Source: Brevundimonas sp. UBA6550 (GTDB lineage: Bacteria > Pseudomonadota > Alphaproteobacteria > Caulobacterales > Caulobacteraceae). Taken from it: a stretch of 64,000 nucleotides of DNA. The position numbers and the translations under genes were made by a program. This document shows positions 20,094 through 28,419 of the stretch, piece by piece. The number at the start of each line of letters is the position of its first letter. The first letter of the stretch is position 1. The notes below the pieces were generated by a model. The model was not told the DNA's origin, searched no databases, and saw only the letters and a program-made list of their open reading frames with translations. The stretch is from the NCBI RefSeq assembly GCF_002434505.1, contig NZ_DJKE01000012.1, forward strand, positions 735,469 to 799,468. The letters run 5' to 3'.

Positions 20094-20249
20094 CCGTCGT
20101 CTCCGGTTCGGTCGGCGCCGTCCTAACGCAGGAATGCGACCGGCATGACGCGACATGACGCCCCTGTTTCGCCCGAGGATTACAGCGATTTCATTTGAGA
20201 CCAGGCGGCGCTTGGGTCCCCATGCCGGTCCTTGGAGGGGGAGACCATC

Positions 20250-21248
20250 ATGCGCCACGTCCTGTTCGCCGCCTGCGCGGCGCTCGCCGTCCTGTCGTCC
20301 GCGCCCGTGCTGGCCCAGTCGCCCGCCCCGGCGCGGCGGGTCCAGGTCGTCGACGGCGACATCGCCCGGTTCTGGGCCGCCTATGACGCCGTGCGCGCCG
20401 AGAGCGATCCGGCCCGCCAGCGCGACCTGTTCCAACGGCTCTACATCGACCAGGGCACGCCGGGCCTTGGCGCCTTCATGCAGGCCAAGGGCTATACGAT
20501 AGACACCTTCCTCGACGCGATCCGGGCCTATCCGGCCTATTGGGACACGGTGCGTCCGCGCACGGCCCTGGCGGGTCAGGCGCTGGAGAAGCTGGAGATC
20601 CATCTGGCGCGACTGCGCGAACTCTATCCCGACCTGCGCCCCGCCGGCGTCTATTTCGAGGTCGGCGCCCTGCGTTCGGCCGGCACGACGCTGGACGACA
20701 AGGTGCTGATCGGGGTGGAGATGGCCACAGGCGACGCCAGCGTGGACCTGTCGCAGATGCCGCCCAATCTGAAACGCTTCTTCACCACCTATTTCGCCAG
20801 CGATCCGCTGGAGAACCTTGACCTGCTGGCTGCGCACGAGGTGGTCCACACCCAGCAACGGGGCGAGCGCCAGACCCTGCTGGCCCAGGTGGTCTATGAA
20901 GGCGTCGCCGATTTCGTGGCCGAAAAGGCCACCGGCCGGATGCCGAAACTGCCCTATGTGACCTACGGCCCGGCCAACGATGCGGCGATCAAGGCGGCCT
21001 TCCGCGCCGACATGAACGGCGCGGACTTCGGCGGCTGGCTGTACAATGGGGTGAACAACCCGTTCGGCACGGCCGACCTGGGCTATTACGTCGGCTATGT
21101 CATCGCCAGCCGCTACTACGACCGCGCGCCGGACAAGGCGGCCGCGATCAAGGCGATGCTGGAGCTGGACTATGCCGATCAGGCGGCGGTGCAGGCCTTC
21201 GTGGACGCCTCGGGCTATCTGGAAGAGGGCGCCGGATCGGGGATTTGA
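20250..21248 (+). CDS. Secreted HExxH (DUF2268-like) putative zinc protease
   Basis: A 332-aa exported protein. A signal peptide ends near residue 22 (APVLAQ). The HExxH metal-binding motif is HEVVH at residues 196-200 in an alpha-helical context (LLAAHEVVHTQQ), with a candidate third ligand in VYEGVADFVAEKAT about 20 residues later, the spacing of gluzincin-like DUF2268 proteins. The start at 20250 is chosen because GGAGGGGG lies 8 nt upstream. No pro-domain is visible and the substrate is unknown. It precedes hslU by 57 bp and may be cotranscribed with it. Confidence 0.7.
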   Translation: MRHVLFAACAALAVLSSAPVLAQSPAPARRVQVVDGDIARFWAAYDAVRAESDPARQRDLFQRLYIDQGTPGLGAFMQAKGYTIDTFLDAIRAYPAYWDTVRPRTALAGQALEKLEIHLARLRELYPDLRPAGVYFEVGALRSAGTTLDDKVLIGVEMATGDASVDLSQMPPNLKRFFTTYFASDPLENLDLLAAHEVVHTQQRGERQTLLAQVVYEGVADFVAEKATGRMPKLPYVTYGPANDAAIKAAFRADMNGADFGGWLYNGVNNPFGTADLGYYVGYVIASRYYDRAPDKAAAIKAMLELDYADQAAVQAFVDASGYLEEGAGSGI

Positions 21249-21305
21249 CGCGCCGCGACGCCCTGCCCTCTCCCGCAACGGTTCGCGCGCTCCTATCTGG
21301 TCGGC

Positions 21306-22607
21306 ATGACTGAACTGACCCCCCGCGAGATCGTCTCGGAACTGGATCGCTACATCGTCGGCCAGAACGACGCCAAGCGCGCCGTCGCCGTCGCCCTGAG
21401 GAACCGCTGGCGCAGGAAGCGCGTGCCGACGGACCTGCGCGACGAGGTGACGCCCAAGAACATCCTCATGATCGGGCCGACCGGCGTGGGCAAGACCGAG
21501 ATCGCGCGGCGCCTGGCCAAGCTGGCGGGTTCGCCCTTCCTGAAGGTCGAGGCGACCAAGTTCACCGAGGTCGGCTACGTCGGCCGCGACGTGGACCAGA
21601 TCGTGCGCGACCTGGTCGAGAGCGCCCTGGTCATGGTGCGCGACCGCAAGCGCGGCGACGTGCGGGCCAAGGCCGAGGCCGCCGCGGAGGACCGCATCCT
21701 GGACGCCTTGGTGGGCGCCGGCGCGGGCGCCGCGACCCGCGACAGTTTCAGAAAGAAGCTGCGCGCCGGCGAACTGGACGACAAGGAGATCGAGATCTCG
21801 CTCGCCGACAACGCCTCGCCGATCCAGGGGCTGGACATCCCCGGCGGCGGCAACGTCGGTTTGCTGAACCTGTCGGAGATGCTGGGCAAGATGGGCGGCG
21901 GGCGCACCAAGACCGTCAAGCTGACCGTGCGCGAAGCGACCACGCCCCTGATCGCCGAGGAGGGCGACAAGCTGCTGGACCAGGACAGCCTGACCAGCGA
22001 GGCCCTGTCGCTGGCCCAGAACGAGGGCATCGTCTTCCTGGACGAGATCGACAAGGTGGCCGCGCGCCAGGGCGCATCCGGCGCCGACGTGTCGCGTGAA
22101 GGGGTCCAGCGGGATCTGCTGCCCCTGATCGAGGGCACCACCGTCTCGACCAAGTACGGGCCGGTGAAGACCGACCACATCCTGTTCATCGCCTCGGGCG
22201 CCTTCCACGTCGCCAAGCCGTCGGACCTGCTGCCCGAGCTTCAGGGGCGCCTGCCGATCCGGGTCGAGCTGAAGGCCCTGACGCGCGATGACTTCAAGCG
22301 CATTCTGACCGAGCCGGAGGCCAATCTGATCCGTCAGAACCAGGCCCTGTTGGCCACCGAGGACGTCACCCTGGTCTTCACCGACGATGCGGTGGAGGCC
22401 ATGGCCGATGCGGCGGTCGCGGCCAACAGCGCGGTCGAGAACATCGGCGCGCGCCGCCTTCAGACCGTGCTGGAGCGGGTGCTGGAGGAGACCAGCTTCA
22501 AGGCGTCGGACCTGTCGGGCCAGACCGTCACCTTCGACGCCCCGGCCGTGCGCGACCGCATGGACGCCCTGACCAAGGACGTGGACCTGAGCCGGTTCAT
22601 TCTCTGA
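21306..22607 (+). CDS. hslU: HslUV protease ATPase subunit HslU (ClpY)
   Basis: AAA+ unfoldase that feeds proteins to the HslV peptidase. Walker A GPTGVGKT at residues 57-64, pore-loop motif GYVGRDV, Walker B region [11 protein letters not shown], sensor 2 region [16 protein letters not shown], and the C-terminal tail DLSRFIL, which docks into HslV and shows the protein is full length (433 aa). The intermediate I-domain is present ([18 protein letters not shown] and on). HslV is not adjacent; it must lie elsewhere in the genome. Confidence 0.97.
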   Translation: MTELTPREIVSELDRYIVGQNDAKRAVAVALRNRWRRKRVPTDLRDEVTPKNILMIGPTGVGKTEIARRLAKLAGSPFLKVEATKFTEVGYVGRDVDQIVRDLVESALVMVRDRKRGDVRAKAEAAAEDRILDALVGAGAGAATRDSFRKKLRAGELDDKEIEISLADNASPIQGLDIPGGGNVGLLNLSEMLGKMGGGRTKTVKLTVREATTPLIAEEGDKLLDQDSLTSEALSLAQNEGIVFLDEIDKVAARQGASGADVSREGVQRDLLPLIEGTTVSTKYGPVKTDHILFIASGAFHVAKPSDLLPELQGRLPIRVELKALTRDDFKRILTEPEANLIRQNQALLATEDVTLVFTDDAVEAMADAAVAANSAVENIGARRLQTVLERVLEETSFKASDLSGQTVTFDAPAVRDRMDALTKDVDLSRFIL

Positions 22608-22615
22608 ACCCCGCC

Positions 22616-23896
22616 CTACCGAGCGTTCCGCTTCAGGCGGCGTTTCAGCAGCTTGTCGGCGACCGCCTCGGCCTGGCGCTGGGTGAAGGCCAGGGCGGCG
22701 GGGTTGCCGCGTCGGGCGCCCACGCTGTCGGCGACCATGGCGCCCCGCTCGCCCAGCGGCCGGGGCTTGCCGGTGGTGGTGTCCACGGCGGTCTGATGCT
22801 CGATCTCGGCGTTCAGCGCGGCGCCCAGCAGGATCACCTGCACCGACAGCCAGGTCCACAGCAGGAAACCCATCATGGCCGCCAGCGGGCCATAGCTGTC
22901 GGTCCGCACGAAGTGGCTCAGATACCAGCTGAACGCCAACGACAGGCTGACGCTCAGCGTCGCCGAGAAGATCGCCCCGGGCGTCAGCCAGCGCCAACGC
23001 GCGTTCTGGCGGCACGGGCCGTAGCGATAGATGCCCATCAGGGCCAGCACATAGCCGGCGAACAACAGGGGCCAGCGCAAGGGGGCGAACAGGCCCCACT
23101 CCTCCTCCAGCCCGAACAGACGCACCACCACCGGCACGCCCACCACCAGACCCGACGTCAGCAGCACCGCGATCAAGGCGCCGATGGTGAAGGCCAGGCA
23201 GACCAGGTTGTAGCGGATGAAGTTGCGCTTCTCGGTCTCGTGATAGGCGACGTTCAGCCCGTAGAACAGCATCTTGACCGCCCCGCTGGCGGCCCACAGC
23301 GACAGGACCAGCGTCCAGATCAGGGTCAGGGTCAGCTGGGTGCTGGAGTTCTCGGCCAGGCGCTGCATCTGGGCGCCCAGGAATTTGGCGATGCTGTCGG
23401 GCATCAGGGCGTAGAGGAACTGAAGCCGGCCCCAGGCGTCGGCCGGATCGGCGAACAGGCCGTACAGCGTCACGAACGACCCCAACAGCGGGAACAGCGA
23501 CAACAGGGTGAAGAAGGTCACGCCCCCGGCCACGAAGCCCACCCGGTCGCCGAAATAGGACGCTCCGGCCCGCCAGACGATGTCGGTCCAGCCCTTGCGC
23601 GGGATGCGGTGCGGACGGTCCGCCAGACGCCCACGCCCCGGCTCCTTGGCGTCGTAATCGGCCGGCGTGGGCGGGGGCGGCGGCAGAACCTCGGGCCGGG
23701 GGGCGCGCAGCTCGACCCCCACCTTGTGCCCCTGGCTGTAGATCAGATGCGCCGCGCCCGCGCCCGCCGCCAGCCCCCCGGCCGCCGCCGCCAGATAGCG
23801 CCACAGGCCGCCGCCCGCCGGCCGTCCGCGCGGCTGCGGCGAACGGGCCGAGACGGCGGCGGTCAGACGGGACAGGGGCGAGGCGCGCTTGGACAT
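22616..23896 (-). CDS. YihY/virulence factor BrkB family membrane protein
   Basis: A 426-aa inner-membrane protein. After an Arg- and Pro-rich cytosolic N-terminus of about 90 residues with one hydrophobic helix, the BrkB core has six helices beginning at VGFVAGGVTFFTLLSLFPLLGSF, with GVKMLF-like SGAVKMLFYGLNVAYHETEKRNFIRYN and the terminal SYGPLAAMMGFLLWTWLSVQVILLGAALNAEIE split by a loop. The family was once called RNase BN in error; the function is still open. The ATG at 23896 (MSKRASPL) is preferred to the upstream one at 23968, which would overlap the divergent prmC region. Confidence 0.85.
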   Translation of the reverse strand: MSKRASPLSRLTAAVSARSPQPRGRPAGGGLWRYLAAAAGGLAAGAGAAHLIYSQGHKVGVELRAPRPEVLPPPPPTPADYDAKEPGRGRLADRPHRIPRKGWTDIVWRAGASYFGDRVGFVAGGVTFFTLLSLFPLLGSFVTLYGLFADPADAWGRLQFLYALMPDSIAKFLGAQMQRLAENSSTQLTLTLIWTLVLSLWAASGAVKMLFYGLNVAYHETEKRNFIRYNLVCLAFTIGALIAVLLTSGLVVGVPVVVRLFGLEEEWGLFAPLRWPLLFAGYVLALMGIYRYGPCRQNARWRWLTPGAIFSATLSVSLSLAFSWYLSHFVRTDSYGPLAAMMGFLLWTWLSVQVILLGAALNAEIEHQTAVDTTTGKPRPLGERGAMVADSVGARRGNPAALAFTQRQAEAVADKLLKRRLKRNAR

Positions 23897-23973
23897 GGAC
23901 AGGCGAACGGTATAGCTGGCCGCGCGTTCCGCAAATGCTTGAAATCGTCGTCGGCTGGGGCCAATCAACGCCC

Positions 23974-24885
23974 ATGACCGACCCGATCACGCCAAAGCCC
24001 GAGAACGACGCCCCCACTCTGCTGACCGCCTGGAAGGCGGCGCAGGCCCGGCTCAAGACCGGCCGCATCGACAGCCCCGCCATCGACGGCCGCCTGCTGC
24101 TGGAGGCCGCCGCCGGCGCCAGCCGCATGGACATCCTGACCGACCCTTACCGGCCCATCACCGCCGACCAGCTGAGCGCCTATGAGGCCATGGTCGAGCG
24201 CCGGCTGAAGCGCGAGCCCGTCTCGCGCATCGTCGGCAGGAAGGGCTTCTGGAAGATCATGCTGAACGTCACCCCCGATGTCCTCAGCCCCCGCCCCGAC
24301 ACCGAGACCCTGATGGACGTGGCCATGCTGGCCTTCGCCAGGAACGAGGCGTTCGAGGCCATCGACCTGGGCACAGGCTCTGGCGCCATCCTCCTGGCCC
24401 TGCTCAGCGAAAGGCCGGCGGCCAAGGGCGTCGGCACCGACATCTCGTCCGAGGCCCTGGCCGTGGCCAAGGAGAACGCCGCCAACCTGGATCTGAACGA
24501 GCGCGCCGTCTTCCTGCGCACCGAATGGGCCGCGGGCTTCGGTGACGCCAGCTTCGACCTGGTGCTGTCCAACCCGCCCTATATCCCCACCGACCATATC
24601 GCGACCCTGGACCCGGAGGTCCGCGACCACGACCCGCATCTGGCCCTGGACGGCGGGCCGGACGGCTTGCAGGCTTACCGCGACCTGGCGCCCGAGGTGA
24701 AACGCATCCTGAAGCCGCTGGGCGTCTTCGCCGTCGAGATCGGCTTCGACCAGGGCCCGCAGGTCAAGGAACTGTTCCAGGCCGCCGGCTTCACCGACGT
24801 CAAAATCATCAAGGACCTGGGCGAGCGCGACCGCGTCGTCACCAACGGCCCGGACCCGCGCACCAATCCGATCCCGCAGGACTGA
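23974..24885 (+). CDS. prmC: Peptide chain release factor N5-glutamine methyltransferase
   Basis: Methylates the Gln of the GGQ motif of release factors RF1/RF2 using SAM. The SAM-binding motif DLGTGSGAI is at residues 131-139 and the catalytic NPPY at 200-203; the N-terminal helical domain holds IDGRLLLEAAAG and RLKREPVSRIVGRKGFW, typical of PrmC/HemK. The ATG at 23974 matches the usual N-terminus (303 aa). prfA is not adjacent here. A hairpin with arms AGACGGT/ACCGTCT (24894-24921) just after the stop may be its terminator. Confidence 0.93.
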   Translation: MTDPITPKPENDAPTLLTAWKAAQARLKTGRIDSPAIDGRLLLEAAAGASRMDILTDPYRPITADQLSAYEAMVERRLKREPVSRIVGRKGFWKIMLNVTPDVLSPRPDTETLMDVAMLAFARNEAFEAIDLGTGSGAILLALLSERPAAKGVGTDISSEALAVAKENAANLDLNERAVFLRTEWAAGFGDASFDLVLSNPPYIPTDHIATLDPEVRDHDPHLALDGGPDGLQAYRDLAPEVKRILKPLGVFAVEIGFDQGPQVKELFQAAGFTDVKIIKDLGERDRVVTNGPDPRTNPIPQD

Positions 24886-24956
24886 CCGAGATCAGACGGT
24901 CGGCGGACAAAAACACCGTCTGAATAGTGCACATCGTCTGAAACCCACCCTCCTCG

Positions 24957-25139
24957 ATGCGGACGCGCCAAGACAGGATCGCACGGTTTGAAACCGTGAG
25001 CAGGAAGATGACGCTGGCCGGCGGCAAGGTGTTGAAATCGTTCGCCCGCTTGACCGGAGATATGCTGGCTGGCGACTTTCGCTTGCCCAGAGGGGGCTGC
25101 GGCTGTGGGATGGCTGCCGACAAAGGGAGCCGCGCATGA
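24957..25139 (+). CDS. Small ORF coupled to the DUF559 gene (uncertain)
   Basis: A 60-aa open frame whose stop codon overlaps the start of the DUF559 gene (ATGA at 25136-25139). The product has no signal peptide or TM segment and a Gly/Cys-containing C-terminus (GGCGCGMAADKG). The overlap suggests a coupled leader ORF, but the frame could also be incidental inside a repeat-type intergenic segment, since the opposite strand is open over the same bases. Confidence 0.3.
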   Translation: MRTRQDRIARFETVSRKMTLAGGKVLKSFARLTGDMLAGDFRLPRGGCGCGMAADKGSRA

Positions 25140-25492
25140 CGACCAGCCGCCTGACGCCACGCTCGCGCGGACTGCGCCAAATCTGCGGCCTGGCCGAGGA
25201 CCGGATATGGACGCGGCTGCGCGGCGGTGCCGTCGATGGCTGGAAGGTGCGTCGCCAGCATCCGGTTGGAGGGTTCGTGGTCGATTTCGTCTGCCTTCCG
25301 CTGCGCCTGGTCATCGAGGTCGACGGCGGAGTGCATGAGCGTGACGAAGTCGTGTTGAACGACCACTATCGCCAGCAGGCGATCGAGGCGCTGGGCTGGA
25401 CCGTCATCCGCTTCACCAACGCCGAAGCCCTTGCCGACCCCGCCCGCATCGACGCCGCCATCCGCGACCGCGCCAGAACGCTGGGTCTCTAA
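25136..25492 (+). CDS. DUF559 endonuclease-domain protein
   Basis: A 118-aa small nuclease-like protein related to very-short-patch-repair (Vsr) endonucleases. The PD-(D/E)XK core is readable: WTRLRGGAVDGWKVRRQHPVGGF leads to VVDFVC (Asp50) and LVIEVDGGVH (Glu61, Asp63, His67), then ALGWTVIRFTNAEAL. Such proteins are frequent, mobile and poorly understood in alphaproteobacteria. AAAGGGAG precedes the start. Directly after its stop begins a repeat segment with palindromes at both ends, which suggests that gene and repeats move together. Confidence 0.85.
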   Translation: MTTSRLTPRSRGLRQICGLAEDRIWTRLRGGAVDGWKVRRQHPVGGFVVDFVCLPLRLVIEVDGGVHERDEVVLNDHYRQQAIEALGWTVIRFTNAEALADPARIDAAIRDRARTLGL

Positions 25493-25494
25493 CC

Positions 25495-25680
25495 TTCCCT
25501 CTCACATTGGGAGAGGGCTTGAGCGCCCGAGAGCGCAGCGAGCGGCCTTGCGCGAAAGGGTGAGGGTCGCCCGCCGCCCGCCATCCGCTGCGGCCCGACC
25601 GCTGCGACGGCTCACGCCGACTTCGATACCCGACCTCAACCGTCCGCTTCGCGGCCACCTTCTCCCAATGGGAGAAGGAT
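25495..25680. repeat. Palindrome-bounded intergenic repeat segment
   Basis: The left end is a hairpin with arms CCCTCTC/GAGAGGG (about 25497-25517). The right end is a palindrome CCTTCTCCC-AAT-GGGAGAAGG (25658-25678). Between them are the palindromic word GAGCGCCCGAGAGCGC and low-complexity GC-rich sequence without a credible ORF. The right palindrome lies 11 bp from the clpB stop and might also help to end the clpB transcript. Confidence 0.6.
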
Positions 25681-25688
25681 AGGGTCCG

Positions 25689-28277
25689 TCAATGCACCCG
25701 CATCTTCCCGATCTCCAACCCACCTTCGCCCGCCGTCACCGCGATCACCCCGCCGTCCTCGATCTCGCCGGCCAGCAGCTTGCGCGCGATCGGGTCCACC
25801 AGGTCCTTCTGGATCACCCGCTTCAGCGGCCGCGCGCCATAGGCGGGGTCGTAGCCGCGGTCGGCGAGCCAGGCCAGGGCGCTGTCGTCCAGGTCCAGGG
25901 TCAGGCGGCGGTCGGCGAGCAGCTTTTCGAAGCGTGATAGCTGGATGCGGACGATGCCGCCCATCTGGTCGCGGCCCAGGCGGTGGAACAGGATGATCTC
26001 GTCGATCCGGTTCAGGAACTCGGGCCGGAAGTGGGCGCGGACGGCCTCCATGACGAAGGGGCGCACGGCCTCGACATCATCCCCCTCGCCCTGATCGGCC
26101 AGATACTGGCTGCCCAGGTTGGAGGTCATGATGATCAGGGTGTTCCTGAAATCGATGGTGCGGCCCTGCCCGTCCGTCAGGCGGCCGTCGTCCAGCACCT
26201 GCAGCAGCACGTTGAAGACGTCGGGGTGGGCCTTTTCGACCTCGTCGAACAGGACGACCTGATAGGGGCGACGGCGCACGGCCTCGGTCAGGGCGCCGCC
26301 CTCGTCATAGCCGACATAGCCGGGAGGGGCGCCGATCAGGCGGCTGACCGAGTGTTTCTCCATATATTCCGACATATCCAGGCGCGTGATGGCCGCCTCG
26401 TCGTCGAACAGGAAGTCGGCCAGCGCCTTGGTCAGTTCGGTCTTGCCCACGCCGGTCGGGCCCAGGAACAGGAAGCTGCCCAGCGGACGGTTGGGGTCGT
26501 TCAGGCCGGAGCGGGCGCGGCGCACGGCGTCGGAGACGGCGGCCAGCGCCTCGTCCTGACCCACCACGCGGCCGCCGAGCGCCGTCTCCATCTGCAGCAG
26601 TTTTTCGCGTTCACCCTCCAGCATCTTGTCGACCGGCACGCCGGTCCAGCGGCTGACGACGGCGGCGATCTGTTCGGCGTCGACGACTTCCGGCGTCAGG
26701 GGGCCCTTTCCGCTGGTTTCCTCAGCCTCGGCTTCTTCGAGTTGCTTTTCAATCTGGGGGATCTGGCCGTAGGCGATCTCGGACGCGCGGCCCAGGTCGC
26801 CGGCGCGCTGGGCGTTGGCGAGTTCCAGGCGCAAACGGTCCAGGGTTTCGCGCAGCTGGGCGCCCTGGCCGACCTTGTCCTTTTCGGCCTTCCATTGGCG
26901 GGTCAGGTCGTCGGACTGACCTTCCAGATCGGCGATCTCGTCCTCCAGCTTTTCCAGACGATGCTGGGACGCCGTGTCGGTTTCCTTCTTCAGGGCCTCG
27001 CGCTCGATTTTGAGCTGGACCAGGCGGCGGTCGATCTCGTCCAGGGCCTCGGGCTTGGAGTCCACGGCCATGCGCACGCGGCTGGCGGCCTCGTCGATCA
27101 GGTCGATGGCCTTGTCCGGCAGGAAGCGGTCGGTGATGTAGCGGTTCGACAGGGTCGCGGCGGCGACGATGGCGCTGTCGGAGATGCGCACGCCGTGGTG
27201 GACCTCGTACTTCTCCTTCAGGCCGCGCAGGATCGACACCGTGTCCTCCACCGTCGGTTCGGCGACGAAGACAGGCTGGAAACGACGGGCCAGGGCCGCG
27301 TCCTTTTCGACGTGCTTGCGGTATTCATCCAGGGTCGTCGCGCCGACGCAGTGCAGCTCGCCGCGCGCCAAGGCGGGCTTCAGCAGGTTCGACGCATCCA
27401 TGGCGCCGTCGCCCTTTCCGGCGCCGACCAGGGTGTGCATCTCGTCGATGAACAGGATGATCCCGCCCTCGGCCGCAGAGACCTCGGACAGGACGGATTT
27501 CAGCCGCTCCTCGAACTCGCCGCGGTATTTGGCGCCCGCGATCAGACTGCCCATGTCCAGGGCCATGACGGTCTTGTCGCGCAGGGATTCGGGCACGTCG
27601 CCGTTGACGATGCGCAGGGCCAGACCCTCGACGATGGCGGTCTTGCCCACGCCGGGTTCGCCGATCAGGACGGGGTTGTTCTTGGTGCGGCGGGCCAGGA
27701 CCTGAATGGTGCGGCGGATTTCCTCGTCGCGGCCGATGACCGGGTCGATCTTGCCGTCGCGGGCGGCCAGGGTCAGGTCGCGGGCGTAGCGTTTCAGGGC
27801 GTCATAGCCGTCCTCGGCGCCGGCGCTGTCGGCGGTCTTGCCCTTGCGCACCTCGGCGATGGCGGCCTCCAGCTTGTCGGCCGTGACGCCCGAGGCCTTC
27901 AGCACCTCGGCGGCGACCCCGCCTTCCCTGGCGAGCGCGGCCAGCAGCCGTTCGGTGGTGACGAAGGCGTCGCCTGCGGTCTTGGAAGCTTGCTCGGCGG
28001 CGGCGAAGACGCGGGCGGTGTCGCCGTCCAGATAGAGCTGGCCCGAGCCGCCGGTGACCTGGGCGCGCTTCTTCAGGGCGGTTTCGACATCGGCCTCGGC
28101 GCGGCGGGCGTCGCCGCCGGCGGCCGTGATCAGGTTGCGGGCCAGGCCGTCGCGTTCCTCCAGCAGCACCTTGAGCAGATGCTCGGGCGCGAACTGCTGG
28201 TGGCGGCGGGCCAGGGCCAGCGACTGGGCTGACTGGACGGCCTGTTTGGCGCGGTCGGAATAGAGTTCGAGATTCAT
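25689..28277 (-). CDS. clpB: ATP-dependent disaggregase ClpB
   Basis: AAA+ chaperone that, with DnaK, extracts proteins from aggregates. The N domain has [17 protein letters not shown]. The first ATPase has Walker A GEPGVGKT near residue 206 and the ISR-type Walker [16 protein letters not shown]. The coiled-coil M domain lies around residues 410-530 and marks ClpB as distinct from ClpA/ClpC. The second ATPase has GPTGVGKT near residue 607 and [11 protein letters not shown]. No P-loop (IGF/L) for ClpP binding is seen, as expected. Its 862 aa are full length. A heat-shock-like promoter is suggested upstream. Confidence 0.97.
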   Translation of the reverse strand: MNLELYSDRAKQAVQSAQSLALARRHQQFAPEHLLKVLLEERDGLARNLITAAGGDARRAEADVETALKKRAQVTGGSGQLYLDGDTARVFAAAEQASKTAGDAFVTTERLLAALAREGGVAAEVLKASGVTADKLEAAIAEVRKGKTADSAGAEDGYDALKRYARDLTLAARDGKIDPVIGRDEEIRRTIQVLARRTKNNPVLIGEPGVGKTAIVEGLALRIVNGDVPESLRDKTVMALDMGSLIAGAKYRGEFEERLKSVLSEVSAAEGGIILFIDEMHTLVGAGKGDGAMDASNLLKPALARGELHCVGATTLDEYRKHVEKDAALARRFQPVFVAEPTVEDTVSILRGLKEKYEVHHGVRISDSAIVAAATLSNRYITDRFLPDKAIDLIDEAASRVRMAVDSKPEALDEIDRRLVQLKIEREALKKETDTASQHRLEKLEDEIADLEGQSDDLTRQWKAEKDKVGQGAQLRETLDRLRLELANAQRAGDLGRASEIAYGQIPQIEKQLEEAEAEETSGKGPLTPEVVDAEQIAAVVSRWTGVPVDKMLEGEREKLLQMETALGGRVVGQDEALAAVSDAVRRARSGLNDPNRPLGSFLFLGPTGVGKTELTKALADFLFDDEAAITRLDMSEYMEKHSVSRLIGAPPGYVGYDEGGALTEAVRRRPYQVVLFDEVEKAHPDVFNVLLQVLDDGRLTDGQGRTIDFRNTLIIMTSNLGSQYLADQGEGDDVEAVRPFVMEAVRAHFRPEFLNRIDEIILFHRLGRDQMGGIVRIQLSRFEKLLADRRLTLDLDDSALAWLADRGYDPAYGARPLKRVIQKDLVDPIARKLLAGEIEDGGVIAVTAGEGGLEIGKMRVH

Positions 28278-28353
28278 AATGGTCCCCTCATCAGGCGGAT
28301 TTCCGCCCGCGACGCCCTTTCAGGAAGCGACGACGCGGGTCTGTGAAACCGAG

Positions 28354-28380
28354 ATGGTGTGGCGGATGAGGCACACAAGG
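28354..28380 (-). promoter_or_regulatory. Putative heat-shock (sigma-32) promoter of clpB
   Basis: On the minus strand CTTG (28376-28379) is followed after 16 bp by CACCAT (28354-28359), close to the CTTG...CCCCAT-type sigma-32 pattern. The predicted start is about 70 nt before the clpB ATG. This is a motif match only. Confidence 0.35.
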
Positions 28381-28419
28381 GGGCGGCAGGCGGAGATTTG
28401 CGCCCGCCCGCGCGGGACG

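Noticed and set aside
19563..24134. A 1523-codon open minus-strand frame across ppa downstream sequence, hslU and BrkB
   Set aside because: Only its last 176 codons (GNAT gene) have coding character; the rest is antisense or out of frame to hslU, the HExxH gene and BrkB, a usual effect of high GC.
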